Under the pieces are notes generated by a model. The model was not told where the DNA came from and made no database searches. It saw nothing but the letters and a program-made list of their open reading frames with translations. Below are positions 17,443 through 25,385 of a stretch of DNA of 64,000 bases, piece after piece. The first letter of the stretch is position 1, and every line of letters starts with the position of its first letter. The DNA comes from Actinomadura mexicana (GTDB taxonomy: Bacteria > Actinomycetota > Actinomycetes > Streptosporangiales > Streptosporangiaceae), in contig NZ_FZNP01000001.1 of assembly GCF_900188105.1 (NCBI RefSeq), forward strand, positions 682,001 through 746,000, in the 5' to 3' direction. The translations under genes were made by a program, and so were the position numbers.

Positions 17443-18497
17443 CCGCGGCACCTCGCGTCCTTGATGGGCAGGCCGGTCGGCGGCGGCTGGTTCGACAGGT
17501 CGGAGCCCGCGTAGCTGACGCCGATCAACTTCACCTCGCACTGGTAGAAGTTCACCCACGAGCCGTAGGAGGCCAGGCGGCCGAAGGTCGCCATCTTCCC
17601 GGGCGAGCGCTGGAGGAAGCGCGTCAGCAGCGGCTCGTCGCGGTTGAGGTTGTCGCTGAGCCGGCCGAGCTCGACGATGTCGTCCTTCAGCGGGTCCCGC
17701 GTGACCTGGAGCAGCCCGGCGGTGGCGGTGGTCAGGTCGGCGACCGACCCGAGCGCCTGGCCGATCGGGACGCGGTCGGTGGCGAGGCCGGAGGTGAACC
17801 GGCGCAGCGTGGTGACCAGGTCGACGAGCTGCCGGTCCCGCCCGTTGATGGTCTGGACGACGCTGTCGAGGTTCGCGATGAGCTGGCCGATCACCTTGTC
17901 CTTGGCGGCGAGCGTGCTCGTCAGCTCTCCGACGGTGCGCAGCAGGCTCTCCACGGTGCCGCTCTCGCCCTGGAGCACCTTGACGACCGACTCCGAGAGC
18001 TTGTTGGCGTCGCCGGGCGACAGCGCCTGCATGAGCGGCTGGAACCCCTGGAACAGCTGGGTGAGGTTGAGCGTCCCGGCGGTGTGCTCGACCGGGATCG
18101 TCCCGCCGGGCTTCAGTACCTGGCCGGGCGAGCCGGTGCCCTGGCCGAGGGAGACGTACCGTCCGCCGACCAGGTTCAGGTACTTGACGGCGGCGGTCGC
18201 CGACGCGGGGATCCGCCGGTCCCGGTCGACGGAGATCTTCACCCGGGCGAGCCGGCGGTCGCTGACCTTGATCTCCTCGACCTGGCCGACCTCGACGCCC
18301 GCGATCCGCACGCCGTGCCCCGGATGGAGCCCGGCCACGTCGGTGAACTTGGCGTAGTAGGCGACGCGGTCGCCGCTGGTGGCGCCGGTGATGCTGGACG
18401 CCAGCAGCGCGGTCGCCAGCACCGTGACCACGATGAAGATCAGCGAGCTGACGAGCGGGAAGCCCATGCCCTTGATCCCCTGACCGGTGAGCCTCAC
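17439..18497 (-). CDS. mceB: Mce-family lipid-binding protein B
   Basis: A 352-residue protein starting with GTG 18497, which overlaps the mceA stop as GTGA. The N-terminal membrane anchor is at residues 13-35 and the MCE domain at about 45-120 (GLHPGHGVRIAGVEVGQVEEI). The helical domain has the conserved RSPGKMATFGRLASYGSWVN near the end, typical of MceB. Translational coupling through the whole mceA-F series implies stoichiometric synthesis of a hexameric complex. Confidence 0.9.
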   Translation of the reverse strand: MRLTGQGIKGMGFPLVSSLIFIVVTVLATALLASSITGATSGDRVAYYAKFTDVAGLHPGHGVRIAGVEVGQVEEIKVSDRRLARVKISVDRDRRIPASATAAVKYLNLVGGRYVSLGQGTGSPGQVLKPGGTIPVEHTAGTLNLTQLFQGFQPLMQALSPGDANKLSESVVKVLQGESGTVESLLRTVGELTSTLAAKDKVIGQLIANLDSVVQTINGRDRQLVDLVTTLRRFTSGLATDRVPIGQALGSVADLTTATAGLLQVTRDPLKDDIVELGRLSDNLNRDEPLLTRFLQRSPGKMATFGRLASYGSWVNFYQCEVKLIGVSYAGSDLSNQPPPTGLPIKDARCRG

Positions 18498-19771
18498 TTC
18501 ACCGTCACCTCCGTGCCCCGGTAGATCGGCCCGACCAGCACGCTGGACCAGTCCGGCAGCTCCTCGGGGACCTCGTCCAGCGGCGCCCCGGCAAGCTCGT
18601 TGACCAGGTCGTTCTCCGACGCCGAGTTCGCGGGGCCGAGGCCGCTGCCGGCCGCGCCGCCCTGGCCCGGCGCGCCGCCGGCGGGCAGCACCCGCACCCC
18701 GTCCCCGGTTCCGAGGTAGGGGACGCCCGGGCAGCGCGGCCCGCCGCCGCCGTCGTAGCGGGGGGCGTCCTTGCCCGGGACGTAGCGGCCCTTGCTCGTG
18801 ACCGGCACGACCACGCCGTGGACGCCGTGCTCGTCCGTGCCCTTGCCGAGGACCTTGTTCATCGTCGGGATGAAGCCGGCGAGCGCGCGGAACGTGCAGG
18901 GCGCGGCCGGGGCGTAGCGGCGCATCAGGTCCAGGCTCCCCCGGCTCTCGGTCGCCAGCGCGATGATGTTGCCGGAGTTGGCGCGCAGGAAGTCCTCAAG
19001 GTCGGCGGACGATCCCGACACCGCGTCGTACAGGGTCGCGAGGGCGGTGCGCTGGTCGACGATCGTCCGGCTGGTGACCGTGAAGTCCGTGAGCGCCTGA
19101 AGCAGGTCGGGCGCCGCGTCGGAGGCGTGCTGGGTGAACGTCGCCAGCTCCTGGAGGTTGCGGGCGAGCGCCGGCACCTCCGGGTTGAGCCTGGTCAGAA
19201 ACGCGTCGAGCTGCTCGAAGTTGCGGCCGATCTGGTCGCCGCGCCCTTCCAGCGCCCGCGCCATGGCGTTCAGCGTCGCCGAGAGCTTCGCCGGCTGGAT
19301 GGTGTCGAGCAGGTCCATCGTGTGGTTGAGGACCTCCGACAGCTCCACCGCGTTCCGGCTGCGGTCCTCGGAGATCACATCGCCGTCGGCGATCGGCCGT
19401 CCCGCCGACCCGGGCGGCGGGACGAGCGAGACGAACCGGGCGCCGAACACCGTCGTCGGCAGCAGCCGCGCCTGGACGTCCGCCGGGATCCGGTCGGTCA
19501 CCCCCGGTTTCAGCGCCAACTCCAGCTTCGCGCCGGCCCCGTCCGCCGTGATGGACCGGACCTCGCCGACGACGACGCCGCGGACCTTCACGTCCGCCAT
19601 CGCGTGCATCTCGTGCCCGGCCGTCGAGGTGCGCAGCGTCACCATCGTCGCGTCGGTGAACTGCTTGTCGTAGATCGCGATCGACAACCAGACCAGCAGC
19701 GCCGGGACGAGCAGGAACGCCACCCCGGTGAGCCGCTGCCCGACCACGTGCCGGGTGGTTCGCCGAGCCAT
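18494..19771 (-). CDS. mceA: Mce-family lipid-binding protein A
   Basis: A 425-residue protein, first of the six Mce proteins, 36 bases after the second YrbE gene. The membrane anchor (residues 15-33, GVAFLLVPALLVWLSIAIY) is followed by an MCE domain (ADVKVRGVVVGEVRSITADG, then VFGARFVSLVPP) and the helical tube region. The Cys-containing end (APCTFRALAGFIPTMNKVLG and GGPRCPGVPYLG) and the final segment are characteristic of MceA. It acts outside the cytoplasmic membrane in lipid uptake with YrbE permeases and MceG. Confidence 0.92.
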   Translation of the reverse strand: MARRTTRHVVGQRLTGVAFLLVPALLVWLSIAIYDKQFTDATMVTLRTSTAGHEMHAMADVKVRGVVVGEVRSITADGAGAKLELALKPGVTDRIPADVQARLLPTTVFGARFVSLVPPPGSAGRPIADGDVISEDRSRNAVELSEVLNHTMDLLDTIQPAKLSATLNAMARALEGRGDQIGRNFEQLDAFLTRLNPEVPALARNLQELATFTQHASDAAPDLLQALTDFTVTSRTIVDQRTALATLYDAVSGSSADLEDFLRANSGNIIALATESRGSLDLMRRYAPAAPCTFRALAGFIPTMNKVLGKGTDEHGVHGVVVPVTSKGRYVPGKDAPRYDGGGGPRCPGVPYLGTGDGVRVLPAGGAPGQGGAAGSGLGPANSASENDLVNELAGAPLDEVPEELPDWSSVLVGPIYRGTEVTVK

Positions 19772-19807
19772 GTCAGATCCATTCCATGTCAGTTCGGCCC
19801 ATGTCTG

Positions 19808-20644
19808 TCAGCCCGTCACCTTCACGGTGGTCGTGGCGCCCCAGATGGCGAGGCTGGCGAAGAAGTCCGTCACGCTGATCAGCACGATCGCGGTACGGAC
19901 CGCGCGGCCGACGGCGACGCCCACGCCGGCGGGGCCGCCGACCGCGCGGTAGCCGTAGTAGCAGTGCGCGAGCACCACCATCACGCTGAAGATCAGCACC
20001 TTGGCGAACGAGAGCAGCACGTCCTCCGGGGCGAGGAAGATGTTGAAGTAGTGGTCGTAGGTGCCGGCCGACTGCCCGTTGAACCAGAGCGTCACCTGTC
20101 TGGAGGCCAGATAGGAGCTGAGCAGCCCGATGCCGTACAGCGGGACGATCGCGACGGTCCCCGCGATGATCCGGGTGGTGACCAGGTAGGGCACCGACTG
20201 GATGCCCATGCCCTCCAGCGCGTCGATCTCCTCGTTGATCCGCATCGCGCCGAGCTGCGCGGTGAACCCGGCGCCGACCGTCGCCGACAGCGCCAGCCCG
20301 GACACCAGGGGGGCGATCTCGCGGGTGTTGAAGTACGCCGACACGAAGCCGGTGAACGCCGCCGACCCGATCTGGTCGAGCGCGGCGTAGCCGGACAGGC
20401 CGACGACGACGCCCGTGAACACCGTCATGCCGATCATCACGCCGACGGTGCCGCCGATGACGGCGAGCGCGCCGCTGCCGAACGCGACCTCGCCGAGCAG
20501 CCGCAGCGACTCGCGCAGGTAGCGGCGCAGCGCGCGCGGCGTCCACAGCAGCGCCCGGACGTAGAAGCCGAGCTGGTCGCCGGGCTGGTCCAGCCAGGAG
20601 ACCAGCTTCACCGGGCGGAGGCGGCGAACCCCGGGGACCGCCAT
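19808..20644 (-). CDS. YrbE/MlaE-type ABC permease, second copy
   Basis: A 278-residue integral membrane protein of the MlaE family with five to six membrane segments and the family signature around MRINEEIDALEGMGIQSVPYL, where the Glu-rich loop couples to the ATPase. ATG 20644 follows the first YrbE stop by one base, so both are made together and probably form the heterodimeric permease for the Mce importer. Its role is moving lipid delivered by the Mce proteins across or into the membrane. Confidence 0.92.
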   Translation of the reverse strand: MAVPGVRRLRPVKLVSWLDQPGDQLGFYVRALLWTPRALRRYLRESLRLLGEVAFGSGALAVIGGTVGVMIGMTVFTGVVVGLSGYAALDQIGSAAFTGFVSAYFNTREIAPLVSGLALSATVGAGFTAQLGAMRINEEIDALEGMGIQSVPYLVTTRIIAGTVAIVPLYGIGLLSSYLASRQVTLWFNGQSAGTYDHYFNIFLAPEDVLLSFAKVLIFSVMVVLAHCYYGYRAVGGPAGVGVAVGRAVRTAIVLISVTDFFASLAIWGATTTVKVTG

Positions 20645-20645
20645 G

Positions 20646-21434
20646 TCACGCTCCCTTCGGGGGGACGACCTGCAGGTAGATGGCGGTCAGCACGAGGTTG
20701 ACGAAGAACAGCATCAGGAACGTGATGACGACCGACTGGTTGACCGCGTCCCCGACGCCCTTCGGGCCGGCGTTCGGGTTCAGGCCGCGGTAGGCGGCCA
20801 CCACCCCGGCGATGAATCCGAAGATCAGCGCCTTGAACTCGCCGATGTACAGGTCGGGCAGCTGCGCGAGCGCGGAGAACGAGGCGAGGTAGGCGCCGGG
20901 CGTCCCGTCCTGCAGCAGCACGTTGAAGAAGTAGCCGCCCGCGACCCCGACGACGGACACCAGGCCGTTCAGCAGCACCGCGACCGCCATGCAGGCGAGG
21001 ACGCGCGGGACCACGAGGCGCTGGATGGGCGAGACGCCCATCACCTCCATCGCGTCCATCTCCTCGCGGATCGTCCGGGAGCCGAGGTCCGCGCAGATCG
21101 CCGACCCTGCCGCGCCGGAGATCAGCAGCGCCACGATCAGCGGGCTGGCCTGCTGCACGACGGCGAGGACGCTCGCCCCACCGGTGAGCGACTGCGCGCC
21201 GAGCTGCTTGGCCAGCGACCCGACCTGGAGCGAGATGACCGCGCCGAACGGGATGGACACGAGCGCGGTCGGCAGGATCGACACCGACGCGATGAACCAG
21301 AACTGCTGGATCAACTCGCGGAGCTGGAACGGGCGCCGGAACGACAGCGCCAGTACCGTCGCGGCGAGCGCGAAGAGCCGCCCGGTCTGGCGCAGTGCGC
21401 CGGCACCGGGAACGGCGGAGTCAGGTGCCGCCAC
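20646..21434 (-). CDS. YrbE/MlaE-type ABC permease, first copy
   Basis: A 262-residue MlaE-family permease. GTG 21434 was chosen because AAGGAG lies six bases upstream and the product length fits the family; the open frame continues upstream into mceG without similarity. The signature loop is TIREEMDAMEVMGVSPIQRLV. The preceding gene mceG ends 68 bases upstream. It is the partner of the second YrbE protein in the transmembrane part of the Mce lipid importer. Confidence 0.92.
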   Translation of the reverse strand: MAAPDSAVPGAGALRQTGRLFALAATVLALSFRRPFQLRELIQQFWFIASVSILPTALVSIPFGAVISLQVGSLAKQLGAQSLTGGASVLAVVQQASPLIVALLISGAAGSAICADLGSRTIREEMDAMEVMGVSPIQRLVVPRVLACMAVAVLLNGLVSVVGVAGGYFFNVLLQDGTPGAYLASFSALAQLPDLYIGEFKALIFGFIAGVVAAYRGLNPNAGPKGVGDAVNQSVVITFLMLFFVNLVLTAIYLQVVPPKGA

Positions 21435-21502
21435 GCGCGTCTCCTTCCTCGGGCACGCGCGCGTCGCCGCGCGGTGCGGTCGGCCCGTCGGTTCGAGGGC
21501 GG

Positions 21503-22492
21503 TCAGTTCGCATCGGGGACGCCGCCCTCCGGCGCGTGCCTGCGGTTGGCGTAGATCGCCTGCTGCGCCCGCCGGGAGAGGCGCGGCATCATCTCGTCGA
21601 GGCGCCGCGCGTGCCGCAGCTCGCCCTGCCGGGGCGGCGCCCCGGGCGTGGGACGCAGCTGCGGCGGGATCTCCAGGGTGCGTTGGACGGGCGCGGGGCC
21701 GGCGGCCTCGGCGGCGAGCAGCGCGGCGTCCTTCTCCTCCGACATGCCGATCGGTCCGCGCGTGTCGCCGTGCAGGAACTGCAGGACGGCGGGCTCGTCG
21801 CTGGTCAGCAGCGCCTCGCGGGGGCCGAACGCGATGAGGTCGCGGCGGTACAGCATGCCGATGTTGTCCGGGACGGTCGCGGCGATGTCGATGTTGTGCG
21901 TGACGATCAGCATCGTCGCGTCGATCCGCGCGTTGACGTCGATCAGCAACTGGGAGATGTGCGCCGTGCGGACGGGGTCCAGGCCGGAGTCGGGCTCGTC
22001 GCACAGGATGATCTCCGGGTCGAGGACGAGCGCGCGGGCGAGGCCGGCGCGCTTGCGCATGCCGCCGGAGATCTGGCCGGGCAGTTTGCGCTCCTCGCCG
22101 GTGAGGCCGACCATCTCCATCCGCTCCATCACGATCCGCCGGATCTCGGACTCCTTCTTGCGGGTGTGCTCGCGGAGCGGGAACGCGATGTTGTCGAACA
22201 GCGGCAGCGAGCCGAAGAGTGCGCCGTCCTGGAACATCAGCCCGAACCGCTTGCGCGCCTCGAACACCTCGCGGTCGCGGTCGTTGACCATGTCGACCCC
22301 GCCGATGAGGACGCGGCCCTCCTCCGGCTTGAGCAGCCCGACGAGCGACTTGAGGAAGACGGTCTTGCCGGTGCCGGAGGGGCCCAGCAGCACGCTCACC
22401 TCACCGGGAGGAAGGGTGAGCGTGACATCACGCCAGATCGTCTGCCGGCCGAAGACTTTCGTCAGCCCCTCGACGACCACTTCAATTCCCAC
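21503..22492 (-). CDS. mceG: ABC ATPase of the Mce importer (MceG/Mkl type)
   Basis: A 329-residue ATP-binding subunit: Walker A GPSGTGKT at residues 37-44, signature ISGGMRKRAGLARAL, Walker B IILCDEPDSGLD and H-loop VTHN. A 75-residue C-terminal extension (from about 255) is characteristic of MceG/Mkl, as opposed to MlaF. It starts with GTG 22492 behind a weak GGTGGTG site. In many actinobacteria mceG is unlinked to the mce operon; here it is the first gene of the operon, so ATPase, permease and Mce proteins share one promoter. Confidence 0.92.
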   Translation of the reverse strand: MGIEVVVEGLTKVFGRQTIWRDVTLTLPPGEVSVLLGPSGTGKTVFLKSLVGLLKPEEGRVLIGGVDMVNDRDREVFEARKRFGLMFQDGALFGSLPLFDNIAFPLREHTRKKESEIRRIVMERMEMVGLTGEERKLPGQISGGMRKRAGLARALVLDPEIILCDEPDSGLDPVRTAHISQLLIDVNARIDATMLIVTHNIDIAATVPDNIGMLYRRDLIAFGPREALLTSDEPAVLQFLHGDTRGPIGMSEEKDAALLAAEAAGPAPVQRTLEIPPQLRPTPGAPPRQGELRHARRLDEMMPRLSRRAQQAIYANRRHAPEGGVPDAN

Positions 22493-22528
22493 GACACCAC
22501 CGCTCGCGCTAGGAAGGAGGTTTCGAGG

Positions 22529-22558
22529 ACGTTACGGCGCACTAGACACAGTATTCAA
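22529..22558 (-). promoter_or_regulatory. Candidate promoter of the mce operon
   Basis: Read on the minus strand, TTGAAT (22558-22553) and TAACGT (22534-22529) are separated by 18 bases, resembling a housekeeping-sigma promoter. Transcription would start near 22522, about 30 bases before the mceG start. This is a consensus match only. Confidence 0.35.
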
Positions 22559-22606
22559 TAGGGGATCGCAGGCTCTTCGGCACAATTCGGTAAATGGCCT
22601 CAGAAA

Positions 22607-22618
22607 TTTGTCACCGAC
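22607..22618. promoter_or_regulatory. TTTGTCACCGAC motif, copy 1
   Basis: A 12-base word repeated exactly at 22713-22724. Eleven of its bases (TTGTCACCGAC) also occur at 6549-6559 upstream of a secreted-protein gene. It lies upstream of the candidate mce promoter. It is a candidate binding site for one of the PucR paralogs, which is inference. Confidence 0.45.
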
Positions 22619-22712
22619 TTAGTCTTCCCTCGCCCCGGAACCGTCATCGGTTGACTACCCGTCGGTAACATGAGGTCGGCCGGCGGCACGCCCGCCCTTC
22701 CAGGCAACCAGT

Positions 22713-22724
22713 TTTGTCACCGAC
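22713..22724. promoter_or_regulatory. TTTGTCACCGAC motif, copy 2
   Basis: An exact direct repeat of the motif at 22607-22618, 106 bases away centre to centre (close to ten helical turns). It lies about 75 bases upstream of the -35 element of the PucR gene promoter. Confidence 0.45.
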
Positions 22725-22799
22725 CCAGCAACCGAACGTCATTCTTGTCACATCACGCGCAATGATGCGCCGCCGTGCGGCCGATCGAACCGAAGACCC

Positions 22800-22828
22800 T
22801 TGCCACCGTCGACTGGTGACTTTATGTT
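22800..22828 (+). promoter_or_regulatory. Candidate promoter of PucR paralog 3
   Basis: TTGCCA at 22800-22805 and TATGTT at 22823-22828 with a 17-base spacer. This is the best sigma-70-like match in the region. The predicted transcript would have a leader of roughly 115 bases before the ATG at 22949. Confidence 0.45.
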
Positions 22829-22948
22829 CACGGTGTTATCGATCTCATTCCGGGGTGTTCGCCTCCCGTCCGGCACACCCCCATACAGCGCCGCCGCCAG
22901 GACGGCGCCACGGCGCCCGGCCGGCTCGATGTGGAGGTTCGCTTTCCC

Positions 22949-24175
22949 ATGTCGCAGGCATTAGATTTGTCTGAACACGACCGGAGTCAAACTGACTTCC
23001 AAGAATTCCTCGGCCTGCTGCGCGCGGAACTGTCCGACGTCACGAACGAGATCGTCACCGAGATCAAGCGGAGCATCCCGGAGTACGACCGGCCCGATCC
23101 CGCCTACGACCAGACCCTCCGGCTCTGCGCCGACATCCTGCTGCCGGCCTTCCTGGACCGGATCTCCGATCCGGACGCCTCCACCGACCAGCGCGACGAG
23201 ACATGCCGCGCCCTCGGCCGCTTCGAGGCCATCGAGGGGCGCAGCCTCGACCACCTCCAGGCCGCGGCCCGGATCGCCTTCCACGTCGCGTGGCGCCGCA
23301 CGGCCGTCCTCGCCGAGCGCGCGCAGGTCCCCACCTTCGTCGTGTCCGCCGCCGTCGACGCCATGCTCGTCTACCTCGAGGAATCCGTCGCACAGGCCCG
23401 CCTCGGCTACCAGCAGGCCACCGGGCACGCCGACCTGCGCCGCCGCGAGGAGCGGCGCCGGCTGCTGCATCTGATCCTGCAGCGGCCCGCCGTCGTCCCC
23501 GAGGCCATCGAGGACCTCGCCAAGTCCACCGGCTGGTGGCCGCTGCCGGCCGAGGCCACCCTCGTCGCCGTCCACCCCGGGGCGCCCTGCACCCGCTCCG
23601 CGCTCGACACCGACATCCTCACCGACTTCGACTCGGCGGAACCGTGCCTGCTCGTCCCCGGGCCGCTCACCGCCGACCGGCGGAACATGCTGCGCGCCGC
23701 GCTGCCGGACGCCAGCTGCGTCCTCGGCCTCACCCTGCCGCTGGAACGGGCCGCCCACTCGCTGCGCTGGGCCCGCCGCGTCCTCGACCTCGCCGAGGAG
23801 GGCATCATCCCGGACGGCTCCCTCATCCCCTGCGAGGACCACCTGATGACCATGTGGCTGCTGTCCGATCCGCCGCTGGTCGAGGAGCTCACCCGCCGGC
23901 ACCTGGAACCACTGCAGGACGTGTCGGACGGGCAGCGCAAGCGCCTCGTCGAGACGCTCACCGAATCCGTCACCACCCGGGCGACCGCCGTCGACATCGG
24001 GGAGCGCCTGAAGATCCACCCGCAGACCGTCCGGTACCGGCTCCGCCAGTTGGAGGGCTACCTCGGCGACAGCCTCGAGAACGCGGACGCCCGGTTCTCC
24101 CTCGACGCCACCCTCCGCGCCGCGAGTCTGTACCGTCGCCGGCGCGCCCGCCGGGGCCAGCCCGGCGCACGGTGA
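22949..24175 (+). CDS. PucR/CdaR-type helix-turn-helix regulator (paralog 3), divergent from mce
   Basis: A 408-residue paralog of the regulators at 2224-3516 and 3768-4967, sharing AELSDVTNEIVTEIKRSIPEY near the N-terminus, SLRWARRVLDLAEEG in the middle and the C-terminal HTH at residues 344-369 (IHPQTVRYRLRQ). ATG 22949 was chosen because GGAGG lies 11 bases upstream; a GTG at 22931 is less well placed. It is transcribed away from mceG, the usual arrangement for a local regulator, so it probably controls the mce operon. No sensory domain can be named. Confidence 0.8.
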   Translation: MSQALDLSEHDRSQTDFQEFLGLLRAELSDVTNEIVTEIKRSIPEYDRPDPAYDQTLRLCADILLPAFLDRISDPDASTDQRDETCRALGRFEAIEGRSLDHLQAAARIAFHVAWRRTAVLAERAQVPTFVVSAAVDAMLVYLEESVAQARLGYQQATGHADLRRREERRRLLHLILQRPAVVPEAIEDLAKSTGWWPLPAEATLVAVHPGAPCTRSALDTDILTDFDSAEPCLLVPGPLTADRRNMLRAALPDASCVLGLTLPLERAAHSLRWARRVLDLAEEGIIPDGSLIPCEDHLMTMWLLSDPPLVEELTRRHLEPLQDVSDGQRKRLVETLTESVTTRATAVDIGERLKIHPQTVRYRLRQLEGYLGDSLENADARFSLDATLRAASLYRRRRARRGQPGAR

Positions 24176-24281
24176 CCAGGACCCGCCAGGGGCGCGGGTG
24201 ACGTTCGGGTCACAGGGGGTGCGACAGACCGTTATCCTGACCTCCTGGTTACCGGTTCCTGACGGAAAGTCGAAGGGGTCC

Positions 24282-24929
24282 ATGCCGACGTCGACCTGGT
24301 TCCGCCTCAACGTCGCCAAGCGCGAACGCGTGCTCGAAGTGGCGATGCGCGAGTTCGGCGAACACGGGTACTCGACCGGCAGCCTCAACACGATCGCCCG
24401 CGAGGCCGGCATCGCCAAGGGTTCGCTGTTCCAGTACTTCAGCGACAAGCTGGAGTTCTTCGCGTTCGTGTGCGACGAGGCGTCGCGCCGCATCCGCGAG
24501 GAGATGGAGCGCCGCATCGAGCGGATCGACTTCGACCAGTCCTTCGACGAGTGGCTGGTCGACGTGCTGTGCGACTGGACCGAGTACATGGCCGACCACC
24601 CGCTGGAGCGCGGCGTCACCGCGGCCACGAACTTCGAGCTCGACAACGGCGTCCGGTCCGTCGTCCGCGACACGGCCAACCAGCACTACCTGCTGGTCAT
24701 CCACCCGACGCTGGAGCTGTGGAAGGGGCAGGGCGCCATCGGGGAGGAGGCCGACCTGGAGGTCCTCGCCACCTGGCTGATGATGATCCTGCCGTTCCTC
24801 GCGCTCGCCCCGTACTACGACGGCCTCGACCCGATCCACGACCTGCGCGGCCGTACCCCGGCCGAGCAGCGACCGGTGATCCGCCAGCTCGTCGCGGGCT
24901 TCCGCCCGATGTTCACGCCCGCCAAGTAG
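24282..24929 (+). CDS. TetR-family regulator
   Basis: A 215-residue TetR protein with the DNA-binding domain at about residues 10-55 (GIAKGSLFQYFSDKLEFF). ATG 24282 has AAGGGG shortly upstream; the open frame extends to 24198 without a better site. The C-terminal domain has several aromatic residues (ALAPYYDGLDP), consistent with a hydrophobic ligand pocket. It follows the PucR gene by 106 bases on the same strand and converges with the deazaflavin reductase gene. Confidence 0.85.
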   Translation: MPTSTWFRLNVAKRERVLEVAMREFGEHGYSTGSLNTIAREAGIAKGSLFQYFSDKLEFFAFVCDEASRRIREEMERRIERIDFDQSFDEWLVDVLCDWTEYMADHPLERGVTAATNFELDNGVRSVVRDTANQHYLLVIHPTLELWKGQGAIGEEADLEVLATWLMMILPFLALAPYYDGLDPIHDLRGRTPAEQRPVIRQLVAGFRPMFTPAK

Positions 24930-24976
24930 CGCCGCGCAGGGCGGTCACGGGCATCCCCGCCTCGTCGCGAGGCCCC

Positions 24977-25357
24977 TCAGTCCTCGATGTCGGCGACCAG
25001 GACGTCCATGTGGCGGGCCGCCAGGCGGGCGGGGGGCGGGAGTTCGGCGGCGTCGGCGGCCGTCAGCACGCGCGGGCGGCCGAGGCGCCGGACGCGGCCG
25101 AGCCGCTCCACGCCGCCGCGGCCCTCGGCGAGCAGGTTGCGGACCCAGTCGGCGTCCCGCCCGTACGGCAGCCCGACGATGAGCCGGTCGCCGCTGCGGA
25201 ACGCGGTCACCGGCGTGCGGTACTCCCGCCCCGACCGGCGCCCCCGATGGACGATCACCGCGAGGGGCGGGAGGTAGGGGGCGTAGACGCCCTGGATCCG
25301 GTTCGTGACGGCCTTGTTGAAGCGGGCGACCGGTCGCGGCATCAGCGGTTTCACCAT
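24977..25357 (-). CDS. Deazaflavin (F420)-dependent nitroreductase-family protein
   Basis: A 126-residue protein matching the Ddn-like split-barrel family: N-terminal NKAVTNRIQGVYAPYLPPLAVIVHRGRRSG, shown here in two parts (NKAVTNRIQGVYAPY and AVIVHRGRRSG), then REYRTPVTAF and GRDADWVRNLLAEG. Family members use coenzyme F420H2 to reduce quinones, enones or nitro compounds at the membrane. ATG 25357 has AGGGGG upstream. It lies 28 bases after the monooxygenase stop on the same strand, so the two are likely one operon and may act on the same substrate class. Confidence 0.82.
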   Translation of the reverse strand: MVKPLMPRPVARFNKAVTNRIQGVYAPYLPPLAVIVHRGRRSGREYRTPVTAFRSGDRLIVGLPYGRDADWVRNLLAEGRGGVERLGRVRRLGRPRVLTAADAAELPPPARLAARHMDVLVADIED

Positions 25358-25385
25358 GCCCCCTGGTCAGCACGGGCGGGCGCGG

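Larger units (their letters stand above)
22493..22948. promoter_or_regulatory. Divergent control region between mceG and PucR paralog 3
   Basis: A 456-base gene-free region with locally reduced GC. It holds a candidate minus-strand promoter (22529-22558), two exact copies of TTTGTCACCGAC (22607-22618 and 22713-22724), a related TTGTCACATCA near 22744, and a good plus-strand promoter (22800-22828). The layout suits a regulator gene that controls itself and the divergent mce operon. Confidence 0.6.

Noticed and set aside
18818..20701. Very long open frame antisense to mceA and the YrbE genes
   Set aside because: High-GC coding DNA commonly leaves the opposite strand open; the product is Arg/Asp/His-rich, lacks family motifs and conflicts with well-supported genes.
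22511..22520. Strong ribosome-binding-site-like AGGAAGGAGG on the plus strand upstream of mceG
   Set aside because: No start codon with a reasonable frame follows at the right distance.
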